Assembly: GCA_019454045.1 (NCBI GenBank)
Contig: SKCR01007814.1
Location: 372,001 to 436,000 of the forward strand
Source: Zanthoxylum bungeanum
Taxonomy: Eukaryota > Streptophyta > Magnoliopsida > Sapindales > Rutaceae
DNA: 64,000 nucleotides
Direction of reading: 5' to 3'
The stretch's first letter is position 1; every line of letters begins with the position of its first letter. The notes below the pieces were generated by a model that searched no databases, was not told where the DNA came from, and worked only from the letters and a program-made list of their open reading frames with translations. The position numbers and the translations under genes were made by a program. This document shows positions 1 to 11,931 of the stretch, piece after piece.

Positions 1-126
1 AAATCAATTTTTGCTGCCTCGCGCGTCGCTCAACCGATCGATGTGAGTATTACGCAACTCCCTCGTTGTATTCGCAATTATTTTCAATGCTTGAAATGAT
101 CTTGGGATGCTTAGTATTTTCCAACA
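1..126 (+). mobile_element. Copia LTR, 3' end only
   Basis: This is the last ~126 bp of a plus-strand Ty1/copia LTR and it ends in CCAACA. The run from about position 30 (caaccgatcgatgtgagtat and onward) is clearly the same family as 62459-62590, which ends identically. The rest of the element lies upstream of the window. It abuts gypsy LTR sequence at 127, so it was inserted into that LTR. Confidence 0.7.
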
Positions 127-833
127 CGTCCCTCCTACAAGTCTAACTAGTGCCTTGGGGTGTTACATATCAATGTCCCTCAAGTCACTGAACTAGAGAT
201 ATACGCGCTAATCAGTGCTATCATCCTGGCCCTGAAACTAGGATCTAGGGGCTTTAAATAGTATCATGTCCATAGTCCTGAAACTACATGTGCACATGTC
301 TACTTTATCGCTCAATTCCATAATTCGTCAATTCCGAAAGTCTCTGAGTTTGGGTTTTCCCCTAATCTATAAAGAAAATCATAAAAGAACTCATCTCAAA
401 ATATCAAAAGCATAATAACATTTCTCGACTGGTCCAAAATTTTTTTTCACTCATCAAAATATTTTGACAACATGGTCTCATCTCAAAGTATAACTTAAAC
501 ATAAATAAATTCATTGAACTTTATAAAATAAATAAAATATTATGAAAATAAAAGATCCACTCACAGTGCTATGGAAAATTGAGAGCGGTTCACGGTTTGG
601 GCAACTTTCTAGTATCTTGCCATCGATCTAAAGTCCATACAATCGTTAGTTTCTATAACTCGGAACATATTCAATGGCATAAAAGAATATACAATGCATC
701 GACACATAATCTTGTCGAATATTGAAGATATCTATGGTATCTATGAATTTTAAGGGCTTAGATTTGGAGTTATGCTAGTACCGTAGTGGAAACTTAGAAT
801 TTACTAGTTGCTAAAAATGAACTATTTGACGCA
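127..833 (-). mobile_element. Gypsy (chromovirus-like) LTR fragment
   Basis: This is a minus-strand fragment of the same LTR family as 3187-6217. It aligns by eye with about 3900-4611 throughout, including the shared run gggttttcccctaatctata (350-369 and 4132-4151). Its left edge is cut by the copia LTR end at 126 and its right edge by the copia-like block at 834. It may be the remains of element B's other LTR, but the junctions are not clean enough to be sure. Confidence 0.75.
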
Positions 834-2869
834 AAAGATGCTATTTATTTTATTTAATCAAATTAACTAAACACATGCATGCATAAAGTAAAAATTAGAT
901 TAAACATTAAATTTAAAGGCATAATCATATCAAGTGTTCAGAATCAAACTCTCTCAGATACCATTTTATTGGGGTTTTTATTGGTCAAATCCGAGAAACG
1001 CATCGGAACGTGGAAAATCAAAATTTTCCGATATCTTTTAATTTTCTTGGGTAATTAAAATAAACATAGTTATTCTAATTAATCAATACTTTACAAAAAA
1101 TAATTTTTACCCAAAAATCATATTTTTTCGTAAATAGCCAAAAGACCCCAAAACTTTACATTTTGTTCATTTTAGTCCTAATTTTTCAAATACAAATTTA
1201 AGTGATTTCAAATCACTACCAAAAGGATTTCTAATTATCATATACATCAATATACAAATTACCACTCAAAACCCATTTTTTCTTGCAATTGCCGAGAGGT
1301 CCCAACAATTTCCAGATTTAGCATTTTGGTCCAAATTTGTTCAAAACAACATTGATGATATCCAATTAACACCAAGTTAAATGTACATCATATATATATA
1401 ATTATACAACACATGTATGAAAAGCCCAAAATTTGGATTAGGTTAAGAACCCTAATTTCTTAAATTAGTCCAATTAACGAATTAACCAAAATTAACATAA
1501 ATCAATACTTTAATCTAATCTCTACAGCACCAAACAAGTCTCACCACTTTGAAACAACTCAAGAACAATTCTAGGTCAATAATGAGTGGCCTAACAACTC
1601 TAGAATTGCAGCAAGACCATCAAATGATCAAAAGAAAGCTTAACAACCATTTATATGCTTACTTTGTAAACATACATGCATAACATCTTTCATTCAAGCT
1701 TCCAAGCATTTTATTACAAACTAAAAAATTAGAGAAAACTTCCATAATGATATATGTCAAATATCAAAATTTGAAATTTAATTAATGTGTATTTAATAAA
1801 ATCTTACATTAAATACAAATACACATTAATTAATAAATGACTATTAGGTCCATATGAATATATCTTTTGTTTAACCATTAAACGATTTATAAATAATCAA
1901 TATTATTCATAAAAGTTGCCCTAGTGCTCTAAGAGTATATTTCATTACTGAGACTCTCTAGGTTCAGGCATATCCGTCACGAAATCTAATTTCCTGTCCA
2001 TAATCTACCTACCCTGTAAATTAGGACGAACACGGATAAACTCATTGAACCATACATGTCGAGGTCATTACATACGTATAATCCATCCGTCACAGGTATC
2101 CGGATTATTTCAGAGATATAGACATAAATGTAAAATCTGATTAGATATAATCACGTCAACGTTTCTTTTAGCAATCTCTTAATAACACTTAGAACTCGCT
2201 TCTACAATGTACCACAGGCCCATGAATTTAATAGATTGCTAATTCCATATTGAATACCTATGCTCTGTACACAGAGCTTACGAATTCTTTCTTAACACAC
2301 ACAGGATATCCTGAGGATCAGTCCACACCCAACGGATAGGCGGAGGTCTGACCTAAATTGGTCGGTGACGTTACTGTCATCAAAGTGTGGAGTATATCTC
2401 ATTTATCAACAATGGTATCTCAATTCAAAGAATCATTATGCTACTCAACCTGGGAAGATTCTTATTGACATTGGTGTAGCATATATTAAGAATCTTCGGT
2501 GAGTCATTCATTGTTTATTCGCTATAAATAACTACACATCTATACGAGTCTCCAAGAGTCATGATTCATTGAGAAACCATTGGAATCCAAGATTCCAGTA
2601 TACGACATGTACCAGTCTCAACAGGTTTACTTTACTGACCAAGTAGTGTAAACCTTGACCGGGAACTATCTAAGAATGATAACGTCATTATAAAACTTAA
2701 TGTCAGTTGCGACGCTTTTACAACATAATCATAACTAATCATTCTAAGGTCAATTACGTCTTTATCATATATAAAGAGATGTTATAAAATATAAACTATT
2801 TATTATATTCTTAATAAAATGTTACATAAGTATTTACAGGGAAATACATAAGAAAATTGGCGCTCTGAG
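834..2869 (-). mobile_element. Copia-like leader fragment, PBS and long LTR
   Basis: On the minus strand a short leader (about 834-950) is followed by a degenerate initiator-tRNA-Met primer site near 951-964 (complement of tctctcagatacca). A ~1.9 kb LTR-like block then runs to about 2869. Its composition resembles the copia LTRs elsewhere in the window: AT-rich palindromes, and a central GC-richer section near 1950-2600. No coding sequence is attached. The right end is uncertain because no TSD was found. It could be a relic of another copia lineage. Confidence 0.45.
1781..1830. repeat. Inverted repeat in copia-like LTR
   Basis: ATTAATGTGTATTT (1781-1794) is matched exactly by its reverse complement at 1817-1830, giving a 14-bp stem with a 22-nt loop. 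It falls in the same AT-rich LTR zone that holds a palindrome ladder in the other copia LTRs of the window. Confidence 0.7.
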
Positions 2870-2876
2870 CACCAAC

Positions 2877-3186
2877 CCGAACACTCGAAAACTTCATTAG
2901 TTGTTCTTATCATTTATCATGTCTAAACTTCAGGTGGCATATTCGAATGGTTATAAAGGATTATGCTATAAAAAGAATTCTAGTTTCAGATTATTGGAGG
3001 GATATTCAAATGATTCTTGAAAAGTTTACTAACCTTTCTATAAGACTTGAGGAAGTACTCGAGGATTGGATACTAGAGAGGTAGTACCTCGCATACAAGT
3101 ACCCCATACATACTACATATACAAGACCCCAACACCTTTACCCACTGCAGTAACTAACTCCCTAGACCATGCTCTGATACCAACTT
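2877..3186 (-). pseudogene. Element B internal start (leader and gag beginning, broken)
   Basis: On the minus strand this follows the PBS of element B. It matches the start of element C (9305-9480) with diverged but recognisable sequence: after the PBS both read catggtctagggagt, and both have a tatgcgaggyaytacctctc stretch. A possible gag start (ATGCCACC, minus) is followed almost at once by stop codons. The rest of the element has been replaced by the block at 834-2869. Confidence 0.6.
3171..3182 (-). other. Primer binding site of element B
   Basis: The complement reads TGGTATCAGAGC, the standard plant initiator-tRNA-Met primer site. It is separated by 4 bp from the LTR end TGTTACA at 3187. 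Confidence 0.85.
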
Positions 3187-6100
3187 TGTAACATCCCCAT
3201 CTCGGAGATGCTACCAGCAGTCTACATGTTGCCATATCACCCTCAGCCTCTAACAAATTGACTAACTAACTGAACTCTACTGCTTTTATTGTTATTTGAC
3301 AATCACAAATCCCACACTTACACTGGAGGGCTACATGCCCAAATTAAATTAATTAAACAACCATTGCTCCTTAAAACTCTGTGCTATCCACATTAAACTC
3401 TGGTAACTTTGACTCTGACAATGTTACGTAATGACTCTCAAGTAACTAAAACGTGACTTATACTTTAACTCTTACAACCTTGACTTTAACTCATCCATAG
3501 ACTTGACTACCATGTGGACCCAATAACCCTAGTGACATCTATCATTATCCATCCTCTTAAGCTCATCCTCTGAGTAGACCTAAAAAATAGAAAACAATGA
3601 AGAGTGGGGGTTTAGATCGTTTGAACAACCTAGTAAGTGGATATTTTAAAATAATAACTAAAATGCTTTACGAAAAATTTATTTTATGCAATCAAAATCA
3701 TATCATTTTATTAGAAAACTAGTCTTTTTTGAAAACTCTTTTCATCTGAAAACAAATCTCTTCCTGGAAAACATTTATGGAAACTTCTTTCTTTCTATAA
3801 AACTCTGAGATCTCTCGTAAAAATAATTCTTTCTAAAACTCTTCCATAAAACTGTTGTTTCTGAAAATCTCATCTAAAAAACAACTAACATATGGGGCGT
3901 TACGTATCGTCGTCCCCCCACGTCTAACTAGTTTCGTGGGGCGTTACGTATCGCCGTCCCAAGTCACTGAACTAGAGACATAACTGCTAATCAATGTTGT
4001 CATCCTGGCCCTAAAACTATGATCTAGGGGCGTCATATAGTACCATGCCCCTAGTCTTGAAACTACATTTGCACATGTCTGCTTTATCCCTCAATTTCAT
4101 AATCCGTCAATTCTGAAAGTCTCTGAGTTTGGGTTTTCCCCTAATCTATAAAGAAAATCATAAAAGAACTCATCTCAAAATATCAAAAACATAATAACAT
4201 TTCTCAACTGGTCCAAGAATATTTTTAACTTATCAAAATATTTTGACAACATGGTCTCATCTCAAAGTATAACTTGAACATAAATAAATTCATTTAACTT
4301 TATAAAATCAATAAAATATTATAAAAATAAAATATCCACTCGTAGTGCTATGGTAAATCGAGAGCGGTTCACGATGTAGGTGACCTTCTACTATCCTGAC
4401 TCGATATAAAGTCCATACAATCGTTAATTTCTATAACTCGGAACATCTGTAATGGCATAAAAGAATATACAATGCATGGACACATAATCTTGTTGAATAT
4501 TGGAGATATCTATGGTATCTATGAATTTTAAGGGCTTAGATTTGGAGTTATGCTAGTACCATAGTGGAAACTTAGATTCTACTAGTTGCTAAGAATGAAC
4601 TATTGGACGCCTAATTTTGAAATTTCATTGTAACTAATTGGGAATGAATCAGGGGCTAAAATTTAATATAATGGTCCTTAATGTGTCTAATTTATGTCGA
4701 TTTTTACATATCTCAATTTTGATTTCAGAAACTCAAGTTATCAATCGAATTTCAAGGCTTGTTCAACTTGAAAACTGGGTGTAGTGGCAGCAGCTCGCCC
4801 AACTTCAAAAATTCGATTTGGCCTTATTTTAAGTCTAAAAATTCTGTTTTTTGGATATATTACTCCTTTATGTGTCTCATTTACCCAAAATTTTACATTT
4901 CTTCAATCAGACATATAAAACGCGAGGTTTAAGTGACCAAACACAACATGTTCGAAACAAGACAAAAATTAACTTTGCTATCTAACTTCCTTATCTCGTC
5001 GTCCCTCAATAGAATTTTAACTATTATAAACATAATTATTAAATATTAAATATGCTTAATTTCTTAATTTAACCCGAGCTTGGCATTACATCGAACACGT
5101 GATGTATGACATGCCTAAATTCTATCATTCTTACAATCCTAGCTAACCATACCCCCATTTTACATCACCATTGCACAACAACATGATTCAAGACATCATA
5201 TTACATTCAAAATAGCCTTCCATTTCTTCCTAGCTTGTCTGAATCTCACCCCTCCTCCCACTCCCAAAATGATTCTCGGCTAGCTCTCTATTAAGGTTCT
5301 AAAAATTTTCCCATCACCACATTAAGCCTTATTTTCCTTCTCTACACCTCTACCATCATTATTACTTACAAACACAAGCATCACACATCACAAACATAAG
5401 AAACCAGCTCCTGATCTTCTGCCAAAGGTAGAAAAAAAATTTAATATTCTAAGTCCATCACATAAAGCTCAAATGCATGCTAGCAAGCTTACAAATTCAT
5501 GATTAAACATTTAAATCCAAAGCTTTAAAAAAATCATACTTTAACTACTCAAATCCCTAATTTTTGAAATTTAGGGGAAAATTAAAATCTTGAAATATTT
5601 CCAATTAAACTAGAAAAAGAAGTGAGAGACTTACCAAGGTGGTAGCCTTGAGGATAGTGATGATTTCCTTCAAGAATGCTAAAGAAATGGTATAAGAGAG
5701 AAGAAGATGGGGGAGATCGTGAAGCTTGAAGAGAAAAAAACAAGGCTGCTCTTTTTCTTTGTGAAAGAGATGAATAGTGGCTAAGAAAGTTGCTTTAAAT
5801 ATATGCAGGGCTGATTTTTGAATAAAATAAAAAAAATTTGTGAGTCACATGATGAATTTTCTGGATGATTCCCAGAATGCTACATTGCAGTTTATTAAAC
5901 TCGTATTTTTGATTAGGTTGAGCTCCAAATTTGGAAACATATCAAACATTAAAGTTGTAGGTCTCGATCTAAGCTTTCCGAATATATAAAATTCACATAA
6001 ATTATAGATCGTATGATAAAGTTATAGCCAAAATATGAAAAGAAGTCTGTTGACTCGATTAAGCTAAAATGGAAGACTGAAACTGAAAATTTGTCTGGGA

Positions 6101-6217
6101 CCTCCGAACGGGATTTCTAAGGTGTGAAACCTATTTTTTATTTGTTTTATGAATTATAAGGTGTTATGCATGATGATTCACTCTACCGAGTATTACCGGT
6201 CTGACCAGGGTGTTATA
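3187..6217 (-). mobile_element. 5' LTR of gypsy element B
   Basis: This 3.0 kb LTR reads on the minus strand from TATAACACCC (6217) to GGATGTTACA (3187). It directly abuts the PBS. It shares motifs with element C's LTR, including the ACGTAACGCCCC motif present twice near 3895-3950 and a block around 3530-3660 matching 8860-8960. This places B and C in the same chromovirus-like group. The first two bases are TA rather than TG. No TSD could be tested because the other LTR is not intact. Confidence 0.75.
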
Positions 6218-6219
6218 TG

Positions 6220-6530
6220 TCTAGCCGGACATATATTTGAACTACTAAATCTTGCCGGACATAAATCAACTGTCAATGAGTGTACAAGTTTTCAATTACT
6301 AAAATCATGTGATCTGATTAATGTGCGGCTGAATATTATTAATAAAATAAATATTTGATCGGACATAGATCAAACTATCAGCGAGTGTGCATATTTTCAA
6401 TTATTAAAATCACGAGATCCGATTAATGTCTGACCAAATAATATTTTCAAAAAAATATACGATCAAATATAGATTGAGCTGTCGTTGATAATACAAATTG
6501 GTAATCACTGGAATCAGAGAGGTGATTTGA
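6220..6530. repeat. ~105-bp tandem repeat, about 2.5 units
   Basis: One unit runs about 6253-6358 and a second 6359-6461, followed by a decayed partial unit to about 6530. Shared blocks include cggacataratcaa, gagtgt, ttttcaattaytaaaatca and gatccgattaatgt. The units differ by many substitutions, so the array is old. A 69-codon open frame over it (6149-6358) has no protein-like features. Confidence 0.7.
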
Positions 6531-6751
6531 TTTCCTTTTCTTTTTTCATTCCCAGTTCGGGAACCAGAAATAAAAAAGCAAATTCTTCACAAATAGGGTC
6601 TTAGAGAGAGCATTTAGAGGCTATTCGAAAACATTTAATAAAAACTCACCATCCCAGTGAGAAAAATCCCATGAGTTCCTTGGAGTTTTCTTCTTCCAGC
6701 AAGTAATCTAGTAACTATCCAATTTTTAAAGGTCATTCCAAGCCAACTACA
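6531..6751. other. Unassigned spacer
   Basis: This AT-rich sequence lies between the tandem repeat and the LTR of element C. I see no gene, repeat or motif in it. It may be older target DNA or unrecognised transposon sequence. Confidence 0.5.
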
Positions 6752-7704
6752 TGTAACTCCTCGGTAATCTTGACGACTATTACGTTATGGGACGCATGAT
6801 ACATGATATAAATCATGTTCGAACATGTATACTTTCATGAAATGACTTTTTGGACACTCGACAAATTCCTCGCAGTTCTGATACGGAATTCATTCAAGAT
6901 TAAATCCAGATAGCCCGTGGTATTTGGATCATAACCTTTTCATACGATCTCCGATTATTATAAAATTTATATCATCAAAAATTTAAGACCAAGACCTACA
7001 ACTTCCTCCTTGGACATTTTTCGAAAATTGAACCATAAATGAGACAAACAAGTAGCTCAAAAATTTAGATGAATAGTACCCCGAGAATTCTCAATGTTTC
7101 TCAAAGTTTCTAAATTTTTCTTCATTTAATCATTTACAATTAGTCCCTAGTATGAAAAGGGGACATTATTCAAGCATCCCTAACATTTTGAGAATGAGAA
7201 TAAATCGTGAGAGAAAAAGATTAGGAAGAAAGGAATGGAAGAAATATGGGAAGCCATTTCACACTTTAAAATCAAAGTAAGTAAATGCTAACCAACACGC
7301 TACAAGCTAGGAAGAAAGATATCAAGCCTAGAAGACTTGAATTGTGAAGAAAATCAAGTGAAATGAGATAAGGAAATTTTGACCCAAAACTTGAATTTCA
7401 GAGTTTTGATAAAACAATGTGTATGTTAGTGATGTTAGCATATTAATGATTTCATTAAGGTGATTGATGAACAAATAAATTGATTTTATAAAGGAATGCC
7501 CAAGACTATGGAATTCTAGATAATAAATGTAAATTAATATTTTTGAGATTAAATGGTTGCTTTAATGATGGTATATTAGTATAGAATGAATGAAGTTGAA
7601 GCTTAATAGAGTGGCTTGTGTAATGGTTGTAGTGTATAAGTGTTTGGAATGCATTTTGGAAAGTTGGACATTGTAGAGTTTTGCTAGGCCATGGAAATTG
7701 GCTT

Positions 7705-7966
7705 ACCGTCGCGACATCCAACACCTAGCATCGCGACGCGTAAGAATCAGTGGCTCACTACCTCAGTCATGATTGGGTGAGTGACGCGATGTCTAGTATT
7801 TGACGTCGTGATGCGTAACAAGCAGAGGCTCTGCCTCAGGTTCAATTAAGAGGGCATCGCGACACGTAGTGTCTAGTGTCACGACGCGAAATAAAACATG
7901 CACTCTGTGTGGCTCTGTTTGCATGGGCGTCACGATGCACCAGACCTGGCATCGCGACGCGAGATA
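7705..7966. repeat. Cluster of GTCGCGAC-type palindromes in LTR C
   Basis: GTCGCGAC or one-step variants (ATCGCGAC, GTCGTGAT, GTCACGAC, GTCACGAT) occur about eight times, roughly in pairs, each time near a CATCC/TAGTG-like spacer. The variants are mostly CpG-to-TpG or CpA changes, as expected from methylation decay of an originally uniform motif. Confidence 0.65.
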
Positions 7967-9062
7967 GAAACAATCCCTTCCCATTTCATAATCATCATAG
8001 GAAGTTATAGAGCACCCTAAGAGTTCCGTATATGACATGTATAAGCATCCACTACATCCACGATCATAATTAACTTCATATTGTAAATATGCTAACCAAA
8101 CTCGAATACATGACAAATTCATTTTTTGCTGGAGACTCCACTGTCTCATCCAGGAATCAAGGGCTATAGAGATTAATCAGTGAGTGGAGGCTTATCTCAA
8201 ACTGTGTTTACTTATATGTTTTTGAATCAATACTTACTTTTGAACACATAAGGCTTTAGTCAAGATTACATTCAAATGTGTTTTGAATGAAAACGTTTTG
8301 AGATATGTTTTTTGAAAGATATGGTTTTCAAAGCTTGAATTTTATGATTTCACAAGGCATGGGGGAAAAACCCCACCTCAATTGTAACTTGGTACAAAAA
8401 TATAATTAACGGACACATATATCATGTGCACACAGAGTTCGGGACTAAGGATGACAGATGCCCTTAGATCCCAGATTTAGAGTCAATAGGGTAGCATAGA
8501 TCCGCACCTCAGCTCTAGTTCCCTAGCTTCAGGGATGGCGAGACGTAACGCCCCAAGACCACCAGATTATGCGTATCGGGGGACGGTGAGACGTAATGCC
8601 CCCATGCGCCCGATATTCAGATACAGATTTTTCAGATACAGATTTCTCAGAAACATATTTTCAAAAATGGATTTCCAGAAATAGAATTTTCGGAAAAGAT
8701 AAGTCTTATGAAAGAGTTTTCAAAATAAATTTTCCAGAATAGTTTTGAAGAAAGAGTTGTGTTTTCAGATAAGAAAGAGATTTAAGCAAAGATTTTTTCT
8801 TGGGAGGATTTACGATTTTTAGAACCACGAATATTTCAGAAAGAATAAGTTTTCATTTTAAACTTTCCACTCACTAGATCGTTGAAATGATCAAACCCCC
8901 CACCCAGTTTCTTATTTTACAGGTTACTCAGAGGACGAGCTCGAGAGGATGGATACTGATGGAAGTCACTAGGGTGTTAAGTCCTTCAGGTCGAGTTAGA
9001 GATGTCGTACAGTGACAATTTAAGAAAAGTCATGTATCATATATTTTGTATAGTTGAGATTT

Positions 9063-9080
9063 TGTGTGTGTGTGTGTGTG
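9063..9080. repeat. (TG)9 microsatellite
   Basis: Nine TG dinucleotides inside the element C LTR. Confidence 0.9.
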
Positions 9081-9304
9081 GTAAATTAAAGTATCTTTGA
9101 GAGAGATATAACTTGTTTTGTGTTCATAGTTATGAGTATTAGAGGTGCATGGTATGTTATTGAATTTGGAAAAGGTCCATATGCAAGAGTCTATATTTGA
9201 GATGAGTTAGTAGTGATGTACATAGTCAGTGAGTTTGAAGCACAAGGGGATATCACGGCCTATTCTCTGTCGGTAGCATCTCCGGAAGGGTGATGTTACA
9301 AAGA

Positions 9305-9316
9305 TGGTATCAGAGC
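9305..9316 (+). other. Primer binding site of element C
   Basis: TGGTATCAGAGC lies 4 bp after the LTR end. It is complementary to the 3' end of initiator tRNA-Met. Confidence 0.9.
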
Positions 9317-10773
9317 ATGGTCTAGGGAGTCAGTGATTGAATTCGGCAGAGTACTGGGGTGTTTTATACGTAGTATGCCCGGGGTACTCATATGCGAGGC
9401 ATTACCTCTCCATTATCTGATCTTTTAGTATGTCCTCAAGTCCTATAGAAAGATTAGTAAGCATTCTTGAAGCTATCTGAATTTTGCTCCTAATAAATTT
9501 ATTGTAATCCTTGTTCTAACAGGAATTTAAGACAAGTTATAAGAATAGATAGGAAGGTTATGAGAATATTCATACTAAGGAGTGGGAAAAGAAAGCTATA
9601 CGAAAATTAAGGAATGATATATAGAGGTCCAAGCAATCAGAGGTAGTAAGAGGTATAGATACATAAATAAATGATAAAGAAAACACATAGAACTTTTAGT
9701 AGTAAAAGAGAATACAGTAAGTCTGAGCAAGAGTAAAATATTAAGTAGACCTAAGTAAGGTTTCTTTCCTCCAAGCAATATTCCATTCTTCCTTAGAAAA
9801 TTCTTCCAAGCTGATCCAATAGCCCTAGAGTACCTTGCATAGATAGCAAGTTCCCCAAATAGTAAAAGATAGTTAATAAGATAAAATAAAATCAAAAAAT
9901 CAAAAAATCAAGACTTGTCAAGAGTTTCCAATATGCACAAGGTGCCACAAAGGATGTAGGGATTCTAGACACCCAAACCCAGACTCATAAGAGATATAGT
10001 GAATGAACGTCATAAAGGAAAAAGATTAGTTACCTTAACCAATGAACCTAATGTAGATAAGGCCCTAAACAACCCAGATTTCGAACCTCGCAGTAATACT
10101 GAATAAGGATGTTGTCCTGACGGAGCATATCTCATACCTATCTTACATGAGTAATAGACTCCACCAGGACACATAATACCAGAACAAGGACATCGATGTC
10201 CGTCGAAAAGTAAAATGCATGTTTTAGCCTTTCCCAACCTAGATAGAGATAACCGTAAGAAAACTCAGTGCCCATAGTGATATATTTTGAGACATAAGTA
10301 GTGAACATTGAGAAATAGCTCACCCACAAAGAGACCAAAGCGGCTTTTAAAGGCTAGAAAGAAAGAACCTGACATGACCCTAGATAGGCAAGTTTGCAGT
10401 ACCAGTCAAAATCCACAAATCGGACCAATGCCAATGGAAATCCTTGTAATTTTAAAGAGAATAGACCCATGAGAATGAAGATATTCGGAAGTAAGCAAGA
10501 GTATTAGTATGGACATTCAGATTAAGTGTTATAGTCGTAGCCTATAACAAGAGCATAGATTTAGAAATAGCCAAAAATAATGAATCATTACTAGTTTTGG
10601 TAACATAACTTAGAGCCAAGAGAAAAGTTATGGGAATAGATAATATAGAAGGACGCGGGAAATAATAAGGAGGTTTAGTACAAATACTAACATAGATAAT
10701 GTAACTTAAGAACAAAAAATAAATGAAGACCACATGATGGTTGATAAAGATTGAACCTTAAGATATTAAGAAA
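9317..10773 (+). pseudogene. Element C 5' internal region, decayed
   Basis: This is the leader and gag-side remnant of element C. No open frame of useful length survives on the plus strand, and the minus-strand frames here have no recognisable features. It is interrupted at 10779 by element A, with TSD TATAT at 10774-10778 and again at 36441-36445, and it continues at 36446. Confidence 0.6.
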
Positions 10774-10969
10774 TATATTGATGAGTGGTAAATATATCAT
10801 TATTTCCCACTCATTTGGCTTAATATTTTGTATAGTTTCTTGATTTATGTGAATATTTTGATTTGTTTTGTGGTATTTTGTAGATAAATAAAATATCAGG
10901 ACTCTCTGGAGGTAATTCGGGGCCAAAACAGTGAAAAACAGACAAAAAGGGCAAAAATGTAAATTTTCT

Positions 10970-11147
10970 ACTAAAATGCATCGTTTGCTAAAATACGCAA
11001 TGCTAAATGTGACGTCTGCTAACGTTCGCCGAAGATTTCTAACATGCGCCAAACACATGAACCAATCAGAGAAGTTTTGCTATCATGCGCCTTGCTAACA
11101 TACGCCTGCCACGTGTCAATATCACAACAAGTCTGCTAATGTGCATC
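10970..11147 (+). promoter_or_regulatory. Array of GCTAAMATGCGCC-like motifs in U3
   Basis: Eight variants of a ~13-bp motif (ctaaaatgcatcg, ctaaaatacgc, ctaacgttcgcc, ctaacatgcgcc, ctatcatgcgcc, ctaacatacgcc and others) lie within 180 bp. The same motif is repeated in the 3' LTR (24550-24715), and about three times in the related solo LTR (21143-21250). The position upstream of TATA suggests an enhancer array; no binding factor is assigned. Confidence 0.6.
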
Positions 11148-11360
11148 GTGCCATATGTCACCATCACATGCTGCCGACAATCATCATCAACACGTGTCAA
11201 TGCTGATGTCAGCTTCGTGAAGCAAAACAAATTTCTGCGTCACGACACCGACACAAATATTGAGCTATCGACGCTAACCCCGCCACGTGTCCTCATCTCC
11301 GGAAGTTCCGTGTAACATGTCCATCATCAACGGCGCGTCACAACACACAATGTTCCACGC

Positions 11361-11394
11361 GTCGCGATGCATGTGGCAAAAGTTTGCCTATAAA
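11361..11394 (+). promoter_or_regulatory. LTR core promoter: GTCGCGAT box and TATA
   Basis: GCGTCGCGAT (11359-11368) is followed by TATAAA (11389-11394). The same pair at similar spacing occurs in the 3' LTR (24901-24936) and in LTR G (40345-40378). Confidence 0.65.
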
Positions 11395-11658
11395 TTGAGG
11401 CCGAATTTTAGAATTCATTTCATACTTTCTTCTAAGGAATTCCCTAAGAATACTAAGAAGACTGTATCTTGTTTGTTTATTTATAGCTTTCAGTATTTAA
11501 TTTTCGCATTAGTACTTTCTTTTATTTACTTTTCAGTCTTTACTTTTAGCATTTAATTTCATTTACTTTTACGCAATAGTACTTTCATTTCTTTACTTTT
11601 CAGTTTTTACTTTTTAGAAATGAGGAGGTAACTCCCCCCTGCTGGGGTGAAATGTAAA

Positions 11659-11931
11659 GCTTTTATTACTAATATTTAGATTAATCTCCCTTAATTATAA
11701 TATATAAACTATTTAAAACATGACTTAATGAGGATACCATATTTATGGTCGGTTGAACTTAATTATAAATTTTTTTTTTTACCTAACTAAACTGGATACC
11801 GCCTGTATGGTCAGTTGGAATTTATTATAAATTTGATTTAATCAGGATACTACCTATATAGTCGGTTGGTAATATCACATAAAGTTAATATATTATAATA
11901 AGGGAGATATCTAAAATAGTAGTAATAAAAG
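11659..11931 (+). repeat. LTR inverted repeat enclosing tandem subrepeats
   Basis: The left arm 11659-11710 (ttttattactaatatttaga and onward to ataaact) is an imperfect reverse complement of the right arm 11883-11931 (through taaaatagtagtaataaaag). The arms enclose three ~55-bp units, each with GATACCgcctatatGGTCGGTTGG. The same architecture recurs at 21926-22230, 25197-25458 and, in reverse, at 41683-41980. Confidence 0.75.

Larger units (their letters stand above)
6752..9300 (+). mobile_element. 5' LTR of gypsy element C
   Basis: The LTR is 2549 bp, begins TGTAACTCC and ends GATGTTACA, and is followed by a PBS at 9305. The start is matched by the 3' LTR at 39328 (TATAACACC), and the homology runs to about 40010. 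It contains two ACGTAAYGCCCC motifs (8544-8605), a GTCGCGAC cluster (7705-7966) and a (TG)9 run. The LTR type and internal layout suggest a Tekay/del-like chromovirus; that lineage call is inference. Confidence 0.85.

Noticed and set aside
7793..8149. 118-codon minus-strand frame in LTR C
   Set aside because: It covers the GTCGCGAC cluster of the LTR and has no domain; likely a chance frame in GC-richer sequence.
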